Shown here: one piece after another, positions 25,513-34,975 of the stretch
Layout: each line of letters starts with the position of its first letter
Position numbering within the stretch: position 1 is the stretch's first letter
Origin: Gammaproteobacteria bacterium
Lineage (GTDB): Bacteria > Pseudomonadota > Gammaproteobacteria > Competibacterales > Competibacteraceae
DNA: 64,000 nt
Direction: 5' to 3'
NCBI GenBank assembly: GCA_024235135.1
Contig: JACKMZ010000002.1
Span: forward strand, 501,901-565,900
Notes under the pieces: generated by a model
Told to the model about the DNA's origin: nothing
The model's input: only the letters and a program-made list of their open reading frames with translations
Database searches by the model: none
Position numbers and translations under genes: made by a program

Positions 25513-26786
25513 AGCCGTCCATCAACCTGGTTAGCGGGAAACAGATATTTCACGTCGAACAATACCGCTTCCGGCTTGCCCAGGGTACGAATCTGAGCAG
25601 CACCCATCTCTTGGAACTGGCGATGGCCCACGGCGACGATCAATGCATCATAGGTGCCTGCCTGGGGGACTGCAATCGGTGCGATGCCATATTCATGGCG
25701 CGCTTCGAGTGGGTCAACCCACGGATCGAAGACATCGACCTGAGCGCTATAGCTGCGGAATTCCTCGACGATGTCCACGACACGGGTATTACGCAGATCC
25801 GGGCAGTTTTCCTTAAAGGTCAATCCCAGGATCAGCACCCTGGCATCCACCACCGGTATCCGCCGTCGCGTCATCAATTTGACCACCCGTGCGGCGACAT
25901 GAGCGCCCATGCCATCGTTGATGCGCCGTCCGGCCAGTATCATCTCCGGGTGATAGCCTATGGCCTGGGCCTTGTGGGTCAAATAATAGGGATCGACACT
26001 GATGCAATGGCCGCCCACCAGGCCGGGACGGAAGGGCAGGAAATTCCATTTGGTCCCGGCCGCGCGCAAGACTTCTTCGGTATCGATTTCCAGCCGTTCG
26101 AACAACAGGGCCAACTCGTTGATCAAGGCGATGTTCACATCGCGCTGCGTGTTTTCGATGACCTTGGCGGCTTCGGCCACCCGGATGCTGGATGCCTTGA
26201 AGGTGCCGGCGGCGATGATGCGACGATACAAGGCATCCAACCGGTCCGCCGCTTCCGGGGTGGAACCGGCCGTGACCTTGAGAATCGACGTGACGCGATG
26301 CGCTTTGTCGCCCGGATTGATGCGCTCTGGACTGTATCCGGCAAAGAAATCTTGATTGAAGATCAGACCCGATTCCCGCTCCATGATCGGCACGCAGACT
26401 TCCTCGGTGGCGCCCGGATAGACGGTGGATTCATAGACGACGACATCCCCTTTGGCCAGCAACTGGCCGACGGTGGTGCTGGCCGAGATCAAAGGTCGCA
26501 AGTCGGGCCGTTTGTGCTCGTCGATCGGGGTGGGCACGGTGACGATGTAAACGTTGCAATCGGCCAGATCACGAGGATCGCTGGTGTAACGCAGTTGCCG
26601 GGCCTGAGCCAGCAATTCGGGTTCGACCTCCAGCGTGTTGTCCTTTCCGGCGCGTAATTCCTCGACACGGCTCGCTTTGACGTCGAAGCCCCAGGTCGGA
26701 AACTGTTTGCCGAATTCCACGGCCAGCGGCAGCCCCACGTAACCCAGCCCGATGATGCCGATACGTGCGTTTTCCAGGGTGAACAT
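25509..26786 (-). CDS. TviB-like UDP-sugar 6-dehydrogenase
   Basis: A 425-residue UDP-glucose/GDP-mannose dehydrogenase-family enzyme, probably oxidising UDP-GlcNAc (or GalNAc) to the uronate. The start is ATG 26786. It resembles Salmonella TviB (Vi antigen) closely across its length: IGIIGLGYVGLPLAVEFGK, VTVPTPIDEHKRPDL, VVYESTVYPGATEEVC and FAGYSPERINPGDK. The catalytic Cys is in LVGGHCISVDPYYLTH. With the epimerase directly downstream it supplies an acidic N-acetylated sugar for surface polysaccharide. No glycosyltransferases are nearby, so the polysaccharide locus must be elsewhere. Confidence 0.92.
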   Translation of the reverse strand: MFTLENARIGIIGLGYVGLPLAVEFGKQFPTWGFDVKASRVEELRAGKDNTLEVEPELLAQARQLRYTSDPRDLADCNVYIVTVPTPIDEHKRPDLRPLISASTTVGQLLAKGDVVVYESTVYPGATEEVCVPIMERESGLIFNQDFFAGYSPERINPGDKAHRVTSILKVTAGSTPEAADRLDALYRRIIAAGTFKASSIRVAEAAKVIENTQRDVNIALINELALLFERLEIDTEEVLRAAGTKWNFLPFRPGLVGGHCISVDPYYLTHKAQAIGYHPEMILAGRRINDGMGAHVAARVVKLMTRRRIPVVDARVLILGLTFKENCPDLRNTRVVDIVEEFRSYSAQVDVFDPWVDPLEARHEYGIAPIAVPQAGTYDALIVAVGHRQFQEMGAAQIRTLGKPEAVLFDVKYLFPANQVDGRL

Positions 26787-26877
26787 GGTGAATCCCCGCT
26801 TATTGTTTTGTAATCCTGATCGCCACCTGGCCGGTGGCCGATCCGTCACCGGCGCCAGACCCTACCAAGACAATTTT

Positions 26878-28902
26878 CTATTTGATGCGCATGCCGGGTT
26901 GGGCTCCCGCATCGGGCGCCAGCAGGTAGATGCCTTGATCGTCGCCCGCCGCCAATACCATGCCCTCGGAGGTCCCGAAGCGCATTTTGCGTGGGGCCAG
27001 ATTCGCCACCATAACGGTTAACCGGCCTTGCAGAACGGCGGGATCGTAAGCGGACTTGATGCCTGCGAAAACCGTGCGCCGTTCACCACCGAGATCCAGC
27101 GTCAGCTTGAGCAATTTGTCGGCCCCCGCGACGGCTTCCGCGTGCTCGATACGGGCGATGCGCAGATCCACCTTGGCGAAATCGTCCAGGGTGATCGTCG
27201 CGGCGATGGGGTTGGCGCTCAGTGGACCTGCTGGCTGGCTAGGGGTCGATTGCAAATTGTCCTTCGAGGCGTCCACCATCGCCTGAATCTGATCGGATTC
27301 AATACGCTGCAACAAGGGTTTGAAGGGCGCGATGTCGTGATCGAGCAGGGGTTGATGCAACGCCTCCCAGGACAGCGCCGGGATTTGCAGAAACGCTTCG
27401 ACATCCTCGGCTAGACGGGGCAAGACCGGTTTCAAGTAAATCATCAGTACCCGGAACAGATTCAGGCCCAAGCTGCACACGGCCTGTACCTCGTCGACCT
27501 GCTCGGGTTGTTTGACGAGCACCCAGGGTTTTTTTTCGTCGATGTATTGATTGGCGCGATCGGCCAGGGCCATGATTTCCCGCATGGCGCGATTGAATTC
27601 CCGGCCATCGTAGGCGGCGGCGATGGATTCCGCGGCCGTGACGAATTCCCCGAACAGCACCGGCTCGGCCAGCGATTGGGCGAGGCGGCCGGCAAAACGC
27701 TTGCTGATGAAGCCGGCGCAACGGCTGGCGATGTTGACCAGCTTGCCCACGAGGTCGCTGTTCACCCGCTGTTGGAAATCTTCCAGATTCAGATCCAAGT
27801 CGTCGATGCGATCGTTCAGCTTGGTGGCGATGTAATAGCGCAGGTACTCGGGGCGCAGGTGATCGAGATAGGTGCGGGCCTTGATGTAGGTGCCGCGGGA
27901 TTTGGACATCTTCTGCCCGTCCACGGTGAGAAAGCCGTGGCAAAATACCCCCGTGGGCCGCCGAAACCCCGCGCCTTCCAGCATGGCCGGCCAGAACAGC
28001 GTGTGGAAATAGGCGATGTCCTTGCCGATGAAGTGATACAACTCGGCCTCGCTGTAATAGCGCCAGAATTCGTCGAATTCCAGGCCAACCCGGTCGCAAT
28101 AGTTCTGGAAGCTGGCCATGTAGCCGATCGGCGCGTCCAGCCAGACGTAAAAGTATTTGCCCGGCGCGTCGGGGATTTCGAAGCCCCAGTACGGCGCATC
28201 GCGGGAAATGTCCCATTCCTGTAGACCGGCGCGGAACCATTCCTCCAGTTTGTTGGCCATCTGTTCCTGGACATGGCCGTTGGCTATCCAGGTTTTCAGC
28301 ATGTCCTCGAAATCCCCCAGCTTGAAGAAGTAATGCAGGGATTCCTTGACCACGGGGGTCGCACCGGACAAGACCGATCGCGGGTTCTTCAAATCCGTCG
28401 GGGAATACGTGGAACCACAGTTCTCGCAGCTATCGCCGTATTGATCGGGCGTGCCGCAGCGCGGACATTCCCCTTTGATGAAACGGTCGGGGAGGAATAT
28501 TTCCTTGACCGGATCGTACGCCTGGGTGATGACGCGTTGGACGATGCTGCCGGCTTCCTGCAACCGGCGGTAGATCAATTCCGCGAAATAGCGATTTTCC
28601 GGCGAGTGGGTGGAGTAATAATTGTCGAAACCGATCAGAAAGTCGTTGAAATCCGCACGATGCTCCGCTCCGATGCGTTCGATGAGTTGCTCGGGGGGCA
28701 GTCCCTCTTGCTGGGCGCGCAACATGATCGGCGTACCGTGGGCATCGTCGGCGCATACATAGTAACAGCGATGCCCGCGCAATTTTTGAAAGCGTACCCA
28801 GACGTCGGTTTGGATGTATTCCACCAGATGACCGAGGTGGATCGGACCGTTCGCGTAAGGTAAGGCGCTGGTGACTAAAATGCTGCGGGTAATTTTTGTC
28901 AT
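26878..28902 (-). CDS. metG: Methionyl-tRNA synthetase
   Basis: A 674-residue class I aminoacyl-tRNA synthetase. The HIGH motif is HLGH in ALPYANGPIHLGHL, and the KMSKS loop is KMSKSRGTYI. A zinc-knuckle Cys cluster (CPRCGTPDQYGDSCENCG) is present, and an EMAP/Trbp111-type tRNA-binding domain occupies the last 100 residues (DDFAKVDLRIARIEHAEAV). Length and layout match E. coli MetG (677). It lies 91 nt before the UDP-sugar dehydrogenase on the same strand. Confidence 0.97.
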   Translation of the reverse strand: MTKITRSILVTSALPYANGPIHLGHLVEYIQTDVWVRFQKLRGHRCYYVCADDAHGTPIMLRAQQEGLPPEQLIERIGAEHRADFNDFLIGFDNYYSTHSPENRYFAELIYRRLQEAGSIVQRVITQAYDPVKEIFLPDRFIKGECPRCGTPDQYGDSCENCGSTYSPTDLKNPRSVLSGATPVVKESLHYFFKLGDFEDMLKTWIANGHVQEQMANKLEEWFRAGLQEWDISRDAPYWGFEIPDAPGKYFYVWLDAPIGYMASFQNYCDRVGLEFDEFWRYYSEAELYHFIGKDIAYFHTLFWPAMLEGAGFRRPTGVFCHGFLTVDGQKMSKSRGTYIKARTYLDHLRPEYLRYYIATKLNDRIDDLDLNLEDFQQRVNSDLVGKLVNIASRCAGFISKRFAGRLAQSLAEPVLFGEFVTAAESIAAAYDGREFNRAMREIMALADRANQYIDEKKPWVLVKQPEQVDEVQAVCSLGLNLFRVLMIYLKPVLPRLAEDVEAFLQIPALSWEALHQPLLDHDIAPFKPLLQRIESDQIQAMVDASKDNLQSTPSQPAGPLSANPIAATITLDDFAKVDLRIARIEHAEAVAGADKLLKLTLDLGGERRTVFAGIKSAYDPAVLQGRLTVMVANLAPRKMRFGTSEGMVLAAGDDQGIYLLAPDAGAQPGMRIK

Positions 28903-28972
28903 AGGTCTGAGTCAGGATCAGGGATGTAGGTCGATTCAGGGATGAACAGAGCGGTCGCCGGGTGCCGTCCGA

Positions 28973-30826
28973 CTATTTGTCGTTGAATCCCACCGATTGT
29001 CTGGGAACTTGATAGAAGTCGGAAAAAATCTCTTTCAGCACGCGTCGCCTTTCCGCCAGAGTGGCGGCATCCGGCGATTGCGGCATTCGCTGCGGCCTAG
29101 CGGCGTGGGTTCGTGCCTGTAAAGCCAACAATTCGGCGTTATCCGGAGCCACGGTGAGTCCGGCGGCGATATGGCGCCTGGCTTTGCTGTACCGACCGTC
29201 GTCGATGGCTTGCTTCGTGAGTTGAACATAACTGGCCAGCACCTGGTCTAGCCCTCTTCGTGCCGCCTGGTTAGCGGGGTCCAGTTCCAGAACCCGACGA
29301 AAATACAGGGTCGCGTTCTGATTTTCCGGTGTGGTCAACTGGTAAGCGGTCAAGCTCTGTTGCCCCAGGGCCAGCAAACGAGCGATCTCCTCGGAATCGC
29401 CACCGGCGGGCTCTTCGACTTGCGATGCACTGGCAGCGGCCGACGTCGATGGATCGCTGGCGGTCGGGTCACCGGTCGGCGCATCACGCCCCGAGGTGGT
29501 TGGTGATTCGCGAGGGGCCCCGTGGATGGGCGAATCGCTGATAGCCAAATCGCCCACGGCGGAAAGGGATGGCTCGGGATGAGGTCCGTTGTCCGCCACG
29601 GATGGGATGGCGTCCGGTGACCGGGTGATCGGTGGTTTTACGGAGGTCGCGGGCAGTTTGAGATGAGGGTAGAAACTATAGCGTGGCGCCGAATCTTCTT
29701 GTGGGGCGGGGGTGTGCCGTGCTAGAAGCAGCCCGCCCAAGGCTATCACGCCAAGACCGATACCCAGCCTATTCAACCTCGGCCCAGTGGGCCAGTAAGC
29801 ACGCAATGCGGCTAGTGGCATCGGGATGGAGCGGCGCGGAATCAGGGGTGTTTTCAGTTTGCGTGTCAGCGCGTTTCCCTCGCCGAGCGTTGCGGCGCAA
29901 GGTTCGGCGGTGTCCGGTAGGCCGTAGAGCGCGGCTTCCATTTCGGCGATGGATTGATAGCGGTCCTGGGCGTGCAAGGTGATGGCCTTTTCCACCACGG
30001 CGAGCAACCTGGGGCTGTAACGTCCTGTGGCCGTTACCGTAATGGGACGCAAGGGTTCGCCGAGCAGCCGCGCCGTGGCGTCCAAGAGTTCGTAACCGCT
30101 GATGCACCGGTACAGCACCGCGCCTAGCGCGTAGATGTCCGTCCAGGGTCCATAAGGGTGATTCTGGTGGGTGACGTACTGTTCGGGCGGCGAATAGCTG
30201 GGGGTGACGATGCTGGTGACGTTTCGGCTACGGCGGCCCACGAAATCGCGCGCCGAGCCGAAGTCGATGAGCATGATCTGTTGGTCGCGGTCACGCAGAT
30301 AGAGATTGCTGGGCTTGATGTCGCGATGCAGATAGCCGCCTTCATGCACCGTGCGCAGAGCCGGCAGCACGGTTTGCAGCATTTGCAGCAAAGTGTGTTC
30401 GGGCAGTGTCGCGCCCTTGGTCAGCAACGCGCTGAGCGGTCGCCCGGCTTCGTAGTCCATGACGATGTAGGCGGTGCCGTTGGCCCGAAAATAGCGATGG
30501 ATACGCGCTACGTGAGGATGCTTGACGGCGGCTAGCGCCTGGGATTCGTCGAAGAACCGATCCAGTCCCCAAAAATAATCGGCTGCGGTCACGTCATCGT
30601 CCAATGCAGCTCGCCCTCGTGAATTGGGGTGCACGGCGAGGCCGTCGGCGTCACGGTAAGACCAGCCGGTTGGAAAATATTCTTTGATGGCGACTGGGGT
30701 GTTGAGATGCGTGTCGAGCGCCTTGTAGGTGATGCCAAAAGCGCCTGCCCCTAGCACCGCTTCGATGACATATTCTTCCAATGAGGAGCCAATGCGTAGT
30801 ACATCACTTGTTTGCACCATGGCCAA
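28973..30826 (-). CDS. Membrane-anchored Ser/Thr protein kinase with C-terminal helical repeats
   Basis: A 617-residue eukaryote-like kinase. The kinase domain (about residues 16-300) is intact: Gly loop LGAGAFGITYKA, VAIKEYFP lysine, catalytic YLHRDIKPSNLYL and the metal site IDFGSAR. A transmembrane helix follows (about residues 350-370, LGIGLGVIALGGLLLA), then a Pro/Ser/Thr-rich linker and a C-terminal TPR-like region (about residues 485-590). The VAIKEYFP form is common in proteobacterial kinases of this layout. Substrates are unknown; an FHA partner exists at 4804-5694, but no link is shown. The second Met (two codons in) is an alternative start. Confidence 0.92.
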   Translation of the reverse strand: MAMVQTSDVLRIGSSLEEYVIEAVLGAGAFGITYKALDTHLNTPVAIKEYFPTGWSYRDADGLAVHPNSRGRAALDDDVTAADYFWGLDRFFDESQALAAVKHPHVARIHRYFRANGTAYIVMDYEAGRPLSALLTKGATLPEHTLLQMLQTVLPALRTVHEGGYLHRDIKPSNLYLRDRDQQIMLIDFGSARDFVGRRSRNVTSIVTPSYSPPEQYVTHQNHPYGPWTDIYALGAVLYRCISGYELLDATARLLGEPLRPITVTATGRYSPRLLAVVEKAITLHAQDRYQSIAEMEAALYGLPDTAEPCAATLGEGNALTRKLKTPLIPRRSIPMPLAALRAYWPTGPRLNRLGIGLGVIALGGLLLARHTPAPQEDSAPRYSFYPHLKLPATSVKPPITRSPDAIPSVADNGPHPEPSLSAVGDLAISDSPIHGAPRESPTTSGRDAPTGDPTASDPSTSAAASASQVEEPAGGDSEEIARLLALGQQSLTAYQLTTPENQNATLYFRRVLELDPANQAARRGLDQVLASYVQLTKQAIDDGRYSKARRHIAAGLTVAPDNAELLALQARTHAARPQRMPQSPDAATLAERRRVLKEIFSDFYQVPRQSVGFNDK

Positions 30827-30935
30827 AACCTTGCGTTACGCTACTTCAACGCCGAACTCGTCGGTCCCGGTTGGTGGGCTTTCCGGGCATCAGCCGAGAG
30901 TCGCTCATCCCCGGTATCGGATCAGGGTGTCATGC

Positions 30936-31583
30936 TCAGCGTGTTGAGAAATAAATGTCGCCATACCACGCGGTGGCTGATTGCCCGCTGTTGTCCGTGT
31001 CGGTCATGATGGCCACCGCATCGATACGTTCGATGCGCTCGCCGAATAAACGCTGCCAATCCTCACCGACGGCGCGTTTTTCATGGAACCAAGCTCCTGT
31101 TTCCGGTTTCCCCGAACGCACGGCCAGCATCTTGGCGTTCGCGGTGAAAGGACTGTTCCAGACACTATCCACCGGCTGGTTGTTGGACCAGACATAGACC
31201 AGGGTACGGGTACGCCAAAACCAGGCTCCACCGGATACTATCACGTAAACCCGTGCGGCGTAGTCATCACCTGATTTGCTGTGTTCATCCACGTTTTCCA
31301 GAACATTGGCCACGCGCCAGGACCAGTTGAGAAATGGGGTGTCGATCAAATCGACCGGTTGTTTCCGATACAAGCCGGAAGCCGCGCCGACGCTGTCCGC
31401 ACGCAATACCGGGCGGCCGGCGTCGGTCACCAGACGGTAAACGGTCCGACCGCTGAACTGCTCGGTTTTCCAGGCGCCCAGAGCGCCGGAGGAAAAGGCC
31501 CCGATCACCGTTTCACCGGCAAGCCCCGCGCCCACCCATAGGGCGAGTGCTCCCAATGACAGGTAGAAAGGGAGTGCTATCAT
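30936..31583 (-). CDS. Exported DUF3047 protein
   Basis: A 215-residue predicted exported protein with an N-terminal signal peptide (MIALPFYLSLGALALWVGAGLAG). The body matches the DUF3047 pattern: SGLYRKQPVDLIDTPFLNWSWRV, GDDYAARVYVIVSGG, LVYVWSNNQPVDSVW and an IDAVAIMTDTDNSG ending. Function is unknown; members are usually periplasmic in gammaproteobacteria. It is divergent from the PerM-type transporter. Confidence 0.85.
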   Translation of the reverse strand: MIALPFYLSLGALALWVGAGLAGETVIGAFSSGALGAWKTEQFSGRTVYRLVTDAGRPVLRADSVGAASGLYRKQPVDLIDTPFLNWSWRVANVLENVDEHSKSGDDYAARVYVIVSGGAWFWRTRTLVYVWSNNQPVDSVWNSPFTANAKMLAVRSGKPETGAWFHEKRAVGEDWQRLFGERIERIDAVAIMTDTDNSGQSATAWYGDIYFSTR

Positions 31584-31682
31584 GGCGGCGGCGCTGCCCG
31601 TGCCAGCGGATGACCGGGACAGCGGCCAGGTAAGGTGACTGTCCTAATGCCGATGATCAGTGGGTTCATTTGTCCGAAACGC

Positions 31683-32789
31683 ATGAAAATTATCAGCGAT
31701 TGGTTCCAAAACGCGTTCAATGATCCACAAGCCGTCATCTTGGTGATGCTGTTGGTGGTGACCACCGCCGTGATCCTCCTGATGGGCCAGATGCTGGCTC
31801 CGGTTCTGGCCGGGCTGGTCATCGCCTATCTGCTGGAAGGATTGGTTTTTGTTCTTCAGCGCTGGGGAATGCCGCGCCTGCCGGCCGTGATGCTGGTATT
31901 CACGTTGTTCAGCGCCTTCGTATTGTTTTTGCTGGTCGGGCTCATGCCCCTCTTGTCCCGGCAACTCATTCAAATGGTACAGCAATTTCCGGTAATGCTG
32001 GATAAAGGATATGCCTTGCTGGAAAGCTTGCCGCAAGCCTATCCGAAATTTATCACCGAGGCTCAGGTTCTGGAACTGACCAATACCCTGCGTGATGAAT
32101 TTACCGGTCTGACACAAAAGATGTTGACCTGGTCGTTGGCTTCCGTGGTCGGCGTAATCACCATGGTCATTTACCTGATTCTGGTGCCGTTGTTGGTGTT
32201 TTTCTTTCTCAAGGATAAGGACCCCATTCTGACCTGGTTCCGGGATTTTCTGCCGGCCGATTTTACCTTGACCCAGCAGGTCTGGCGGGAGGTGGACGTA
32301 CAGATGGGTAACTACGTACGCGGCAAATTCTGGGAGATCATCATCGTCTGGGGCGTCAGCGCCATAGTCTTCGCGGCCATGGATCTGCAATTTGCCATGT
32401 TGCTCGGTTTGATGGTCGGCCTATCGGTGATCGTACCCTATGTGGGCGCGGTGGTCGTCACCACCCCCGTGGCCATGGTGGGATTTTTTCAATGGGGTTG
32501 GGGTTCGGAGTTTATGTGGTTGATCGTCGCCTATCTGGTCATCCAAGCCTTGGATGGCAACGTGCTGGTGCCCTTGTTGTTCTCGGAGGTGGTCGATCTG
32601 CATCCGGTGGCGATCATCGTCGCCGTATTGGTTTTCGGCGGATTGTGGGGCTTTTGGGGGATATTCTTCGCGATTCCCCTGGCAACGGTGGTACAAGCCG
32701 TATTGAAGGCTTGGCCGCGGCGGCGAGACCCTCCCGGCGAGACGGTCCGCCCCGAGGAAGAAATCCCAACCCGATCGCCGACGCAATGA
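31683..32789 (+). CDS. AI-2E/PerM-family transporter
   Basis: A 368-residue inner-membrane protein of the PerM/AI-2E transporter family with about 7-8 helices. Family patterns are MLAPVLAGLVIAYLLEGLV near the N-terminus, the helical linker, VVIYLILVPLLVFFFLKDK and the C-terminal GLSVIVPYVGAVVVTTP / NVLVPLLFSEVVDLHPVAIIVAVLVFG block. The start was placed at ATG 31683 by analogy with PerM (KIISDWFQNAF); a GTG 48 nt upstream is possible. Substrates of most members are unknown; some are Na+(Li+)/H+ antiporters. The tail is Arg/Glu-rich. Confidence 0.87.
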   Translation: MKIISDWFQNAFNDPQAVILVMLLVVTTAVILLMGQMLAPVLAGLVIAYLLEGLVFVLQRWGMPRLPAVMLVFTLFSAFVLFLLVGLMPLLSRQLIQMVQQFPVMLDKGYALLESLPQAYPKFITEAQVLELTNTLRDEFTGLTQKMLTWSLASVVGVITMVIYLILVPLLVFFFLKDKDPILTWFRDFLPADFTLTQQVWREVDVQMGNYVRGKFWEIIIVWGVSAIVFAAMDLQFAMLLGLMVGLSVIVPYVGAVVVTTPVAMVGFFQWGWGSEFMWLIVAYLVIQALDGNVLVPLLFSEVVDLHPVAIIVAVLVFGGLWGFWGIFFAIPLATVVQAVLKAWPRRRDPPGETVRPEEEIPTRSPTQ

Positions 32790-32798
32790 ACGGCCCTC

Positions 32799-34205
32799 TT
32801 ACAACGACTCCGAGGCGAACTCCGCCAATCGTGACCGTTCGCCGCGTAGCAGGGTGACATGACCGCTGTGCGGCCAGTATTTGAAACGGTCCACGACGTA
32901 GGTCAGTCCGGAAGTGGTTTCCGATAAATAGGGCGTGTCGATCTGCGCGATATTGCCCAGGCAGATCACTTTGGTGCCTGGGCCGGCGCGGGTCACCAAG
33001 GTTTTCATCTGCTTGGAAGTGAGGTTTTGCGCTTCGTCGATGATCAGGTACTTGTTCAGAAAGGTGCGACCGCGCATGAAATTCAGGGAATGTATTTTGA
33101 CGCGATTGCTGAGCAGGTTCTGGGTGGCTGCCCGCCCCCATTCGCCGCCTTCCTGGTTCTGCGAGAGGACTTCCAGATTATCCAGCAACGCGCCCATCCA
33201 CGGCGTCATTTTCTCTTCCTCGGTGCCGGGGAGAAACCCGATGTCTTCGCCAACCGGCACGGTGACCCGCGTCATGATGATTTCCCGATAGCGTTTGTCG
33301 TCCAGGGTCTGGGCCAGTCCGGCGGCCAGAGCGAGCAGCGTCTTGCCGGTTCCGGCTGCGCCGAGCAGAGATACGAAATCGATTTTGGGGTCCAGCAGCA
33401 GATTCAAGGCGAAATTCTGCTCGCGATTGCGGGCGGTAATCCCCCAGACCGAATGGTTTGGGGTGGTGTAGTCCTTGATGACTTCGATGATGGCGGCTTG
33501 GTCTTCCAAACTGCGGACGATGAAAGCCAGATCCTCGGCTTCGGCCAAATAGATGCATTGGTTGGGATACCAATGCATGACCTCGGGGCCGCTGACCCGG
33601 TAGAACGTGCGTCCACTGTCCTGCCAGGATTCGACGGCCTTGCTGTGCGTTTCCCAGAAATCCGCGGGCATTTCCTTGGCGCCGGTATACAACAGATTGG
33701 CATCGTCGAGCACCTGATCGTTGTAATAGTCCTCTGCGTGGATGCCCAGGATAGTGGCCTTGATACGCAGGTTGATGTCCTTGGAAACCAGCGTCACGCG
33801 CAGGCTGGGATGTTCCTGGCGCAACGCCATGGCCATGCTTAGGATGTCGTTGTCCGGCGTGTTGCCTGGCAGGATATTGGGCAATACGGACGCCAGCAGC
33901 CGGGTTTGAAAGAACAGGCGGCCCCTGCTCGGGGCGGCGGCGCCATTGAAGGTTCGGGGTAGGGGCAAACCCTGATCGATCTGTTCCTTGCTGGCCCCGC
34001 CGAGCAACTCATCCAGGAAGCGGCTGACCTGGCGGACATTGCGTGCGACCTCGGACATGCCTTTTTTTGCATGATCGAGCTCTTCCAGCACGATCATCGG
34101 CAAATGGATGTCATGCTCCTTAAACCGGAACAAGGCGGTGGGATCGTGAATCAGAACGTTGGTGTCCAGAACGAACAAGCGTTTCGCTTCGGTCATGTCA
34201 CTCAT
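32799..34205 (-). CDS. PhoH-family ATPase with N-terminal PIN domain
   Basis: A 468-residue PIN-PhoH (PhoH2/YlaK-type) protein. Residues 8-150 are a PIN ribonuclease domain starting LFVLDTNVLIHDPTALFRF, with conserved acidic residues. The PhoH ATPase follows from about residue 250, with Walker A GAAGTGKT and the motifs MTRVTVPVGEDIGFLPGT and KYLIIDEAQNLT. Related proteins unwind and cleave RNA. It is convergent with the PerM-type gene, ending 9 nt from it, and stands alone on this strand, without the ybeY/ybeZ context of PhoH1. Confidence 0.94.
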   Translation of the reverse strand: MSDMTEAKRLFVLDTNVLIHDPTALFRFKEHDIHLPMIVLEELDHAKKGMSEVARNVRQVSRFLDELLGGASKEQIDQGLPLPRTFNGAAAPSRGRLFFQTRLLASVLPNILPGNTPDNDILSMAMALRQEHPSLRVTLVSKDINLRIKATILGIHAEDYYNDQVLDDANLLYTGAKEMPADFWETHSKAVESWQDSGRTFYRVSGPEVMHWYPNQCIYLAEAEDLAFIVRSLEDQAAIIEVIKDYTTPNHSVWGITARNREQNFALNLLLDPKIDFVSLLGAAGTGKTLLALAAGLAQTLDDKRYREIIMTRVTVPVGEDIGFLPGTEEEKMTPWMGALLDNLEVLSQNQEGGEWGRAATQNLLSNRVKIHSLNFMRGRTFLNKYLIIDEAQNLTSKQMKTLVTRAGPGTKVICLGNIAQIDTPYLSETTSGLTYVVDRFKYWPHSGHVTLLRGERSRLAEFASESL

Positions 34206-34303
34206 GGCATCGGGAAAGGCAGGCGGCCAGGGCCGGTAGCGGAAGCCCTAGGTCCGTTGACCCTGGGCGAGAACGATATAGGGGAGGGAGCGTGTCGCGC
34301 ACG

Positions 34304-34834
34304 TTATCCTTTAATCGGCTCCAGTACGGCGTCCAGATTGAATTCGTCGCAAAAATCCATGAATTCCTCGCGCAGCATGGCGATATGGGTATCGGCCGGT
34401 ATACCGATAATGATGTTCACGGCGAACATGGGGGTGCCGGTATGAGGTGCGCTATAACTGTGGGTGCCGAGATCCTCGATGGCGATGGAACGGCTGGAGA
34501 AGAAACTCGCCAGGCTGTAGACGATTTCCGGGCGATCCAGGGCCACCACTTCCACCGCATAAGGCACGGCCGCTATGCGTCGTTGGCGCTTTTCCGTGCG
34601 CTTGCCGATAATGGTCAAACCCTGGGTCTGTTCCAGCTTTTTCAACTGGACTTCCAGCTTGGCCAAGCTATTCCAGTTGCCCTGTACGATCATGATTGCG
34701 GTAAAATCCCCACCCAGCACCATCATGCGGCTGTCCCCGATGCCGCATTCACATTCCTGAATGACGCGGGATAGTTCCCTGACCAGGCCAGGACGATCTT
34801 CACCCAGAGCGGTAATCACCAACTGGTTTTTCAC
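34304..34834 (-). CDS. gcvR: Glycine cleavage system transcriptional repressor GcvR
   Basis: A 176-residue protein of two ACT domains (about residues 5-80 and 90-170), starting NQLVITALGEDRPGLVRELS. GcvR binds GcvA and represses the glycine cleavage genes when glycine is low. Its divergence from dapA-bamC is a conserved gammaproteobacterial arrangement. No gcvA or gcvTHP is in the window, so its partner lies elsewhere. Confidence 0.9.
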   Translation of the reverse strand: MKNQLVITALGEDRPGLVRELSRVIQECECGIGDSRMMVLGGDFTAIMIVQGNWNSLAKLEVQLKKLEQTQGLTIIGKRTEKRQRRIAAVPYAVEVVALDRPEIVYSLASFFSSRSIAIEDLGTHSYSAPHTGTPMFAVNIIIGIPADTHIAMLREEFMDFCDEFNLDAVLEPIKG

Positions 34835-34975
34835 GAACAGGCATTCCCCGAAACAGAATAAAAACGCAGTTTACCCAGAACCGGTCTCTCTGGAAATAAC
34901 CCGGGTTTTGTGGATGCTTGTCAACCCCTTGATGGGTACGTACCATTCCCTGACAAGTAGTAAGCGGAGGCAGAC

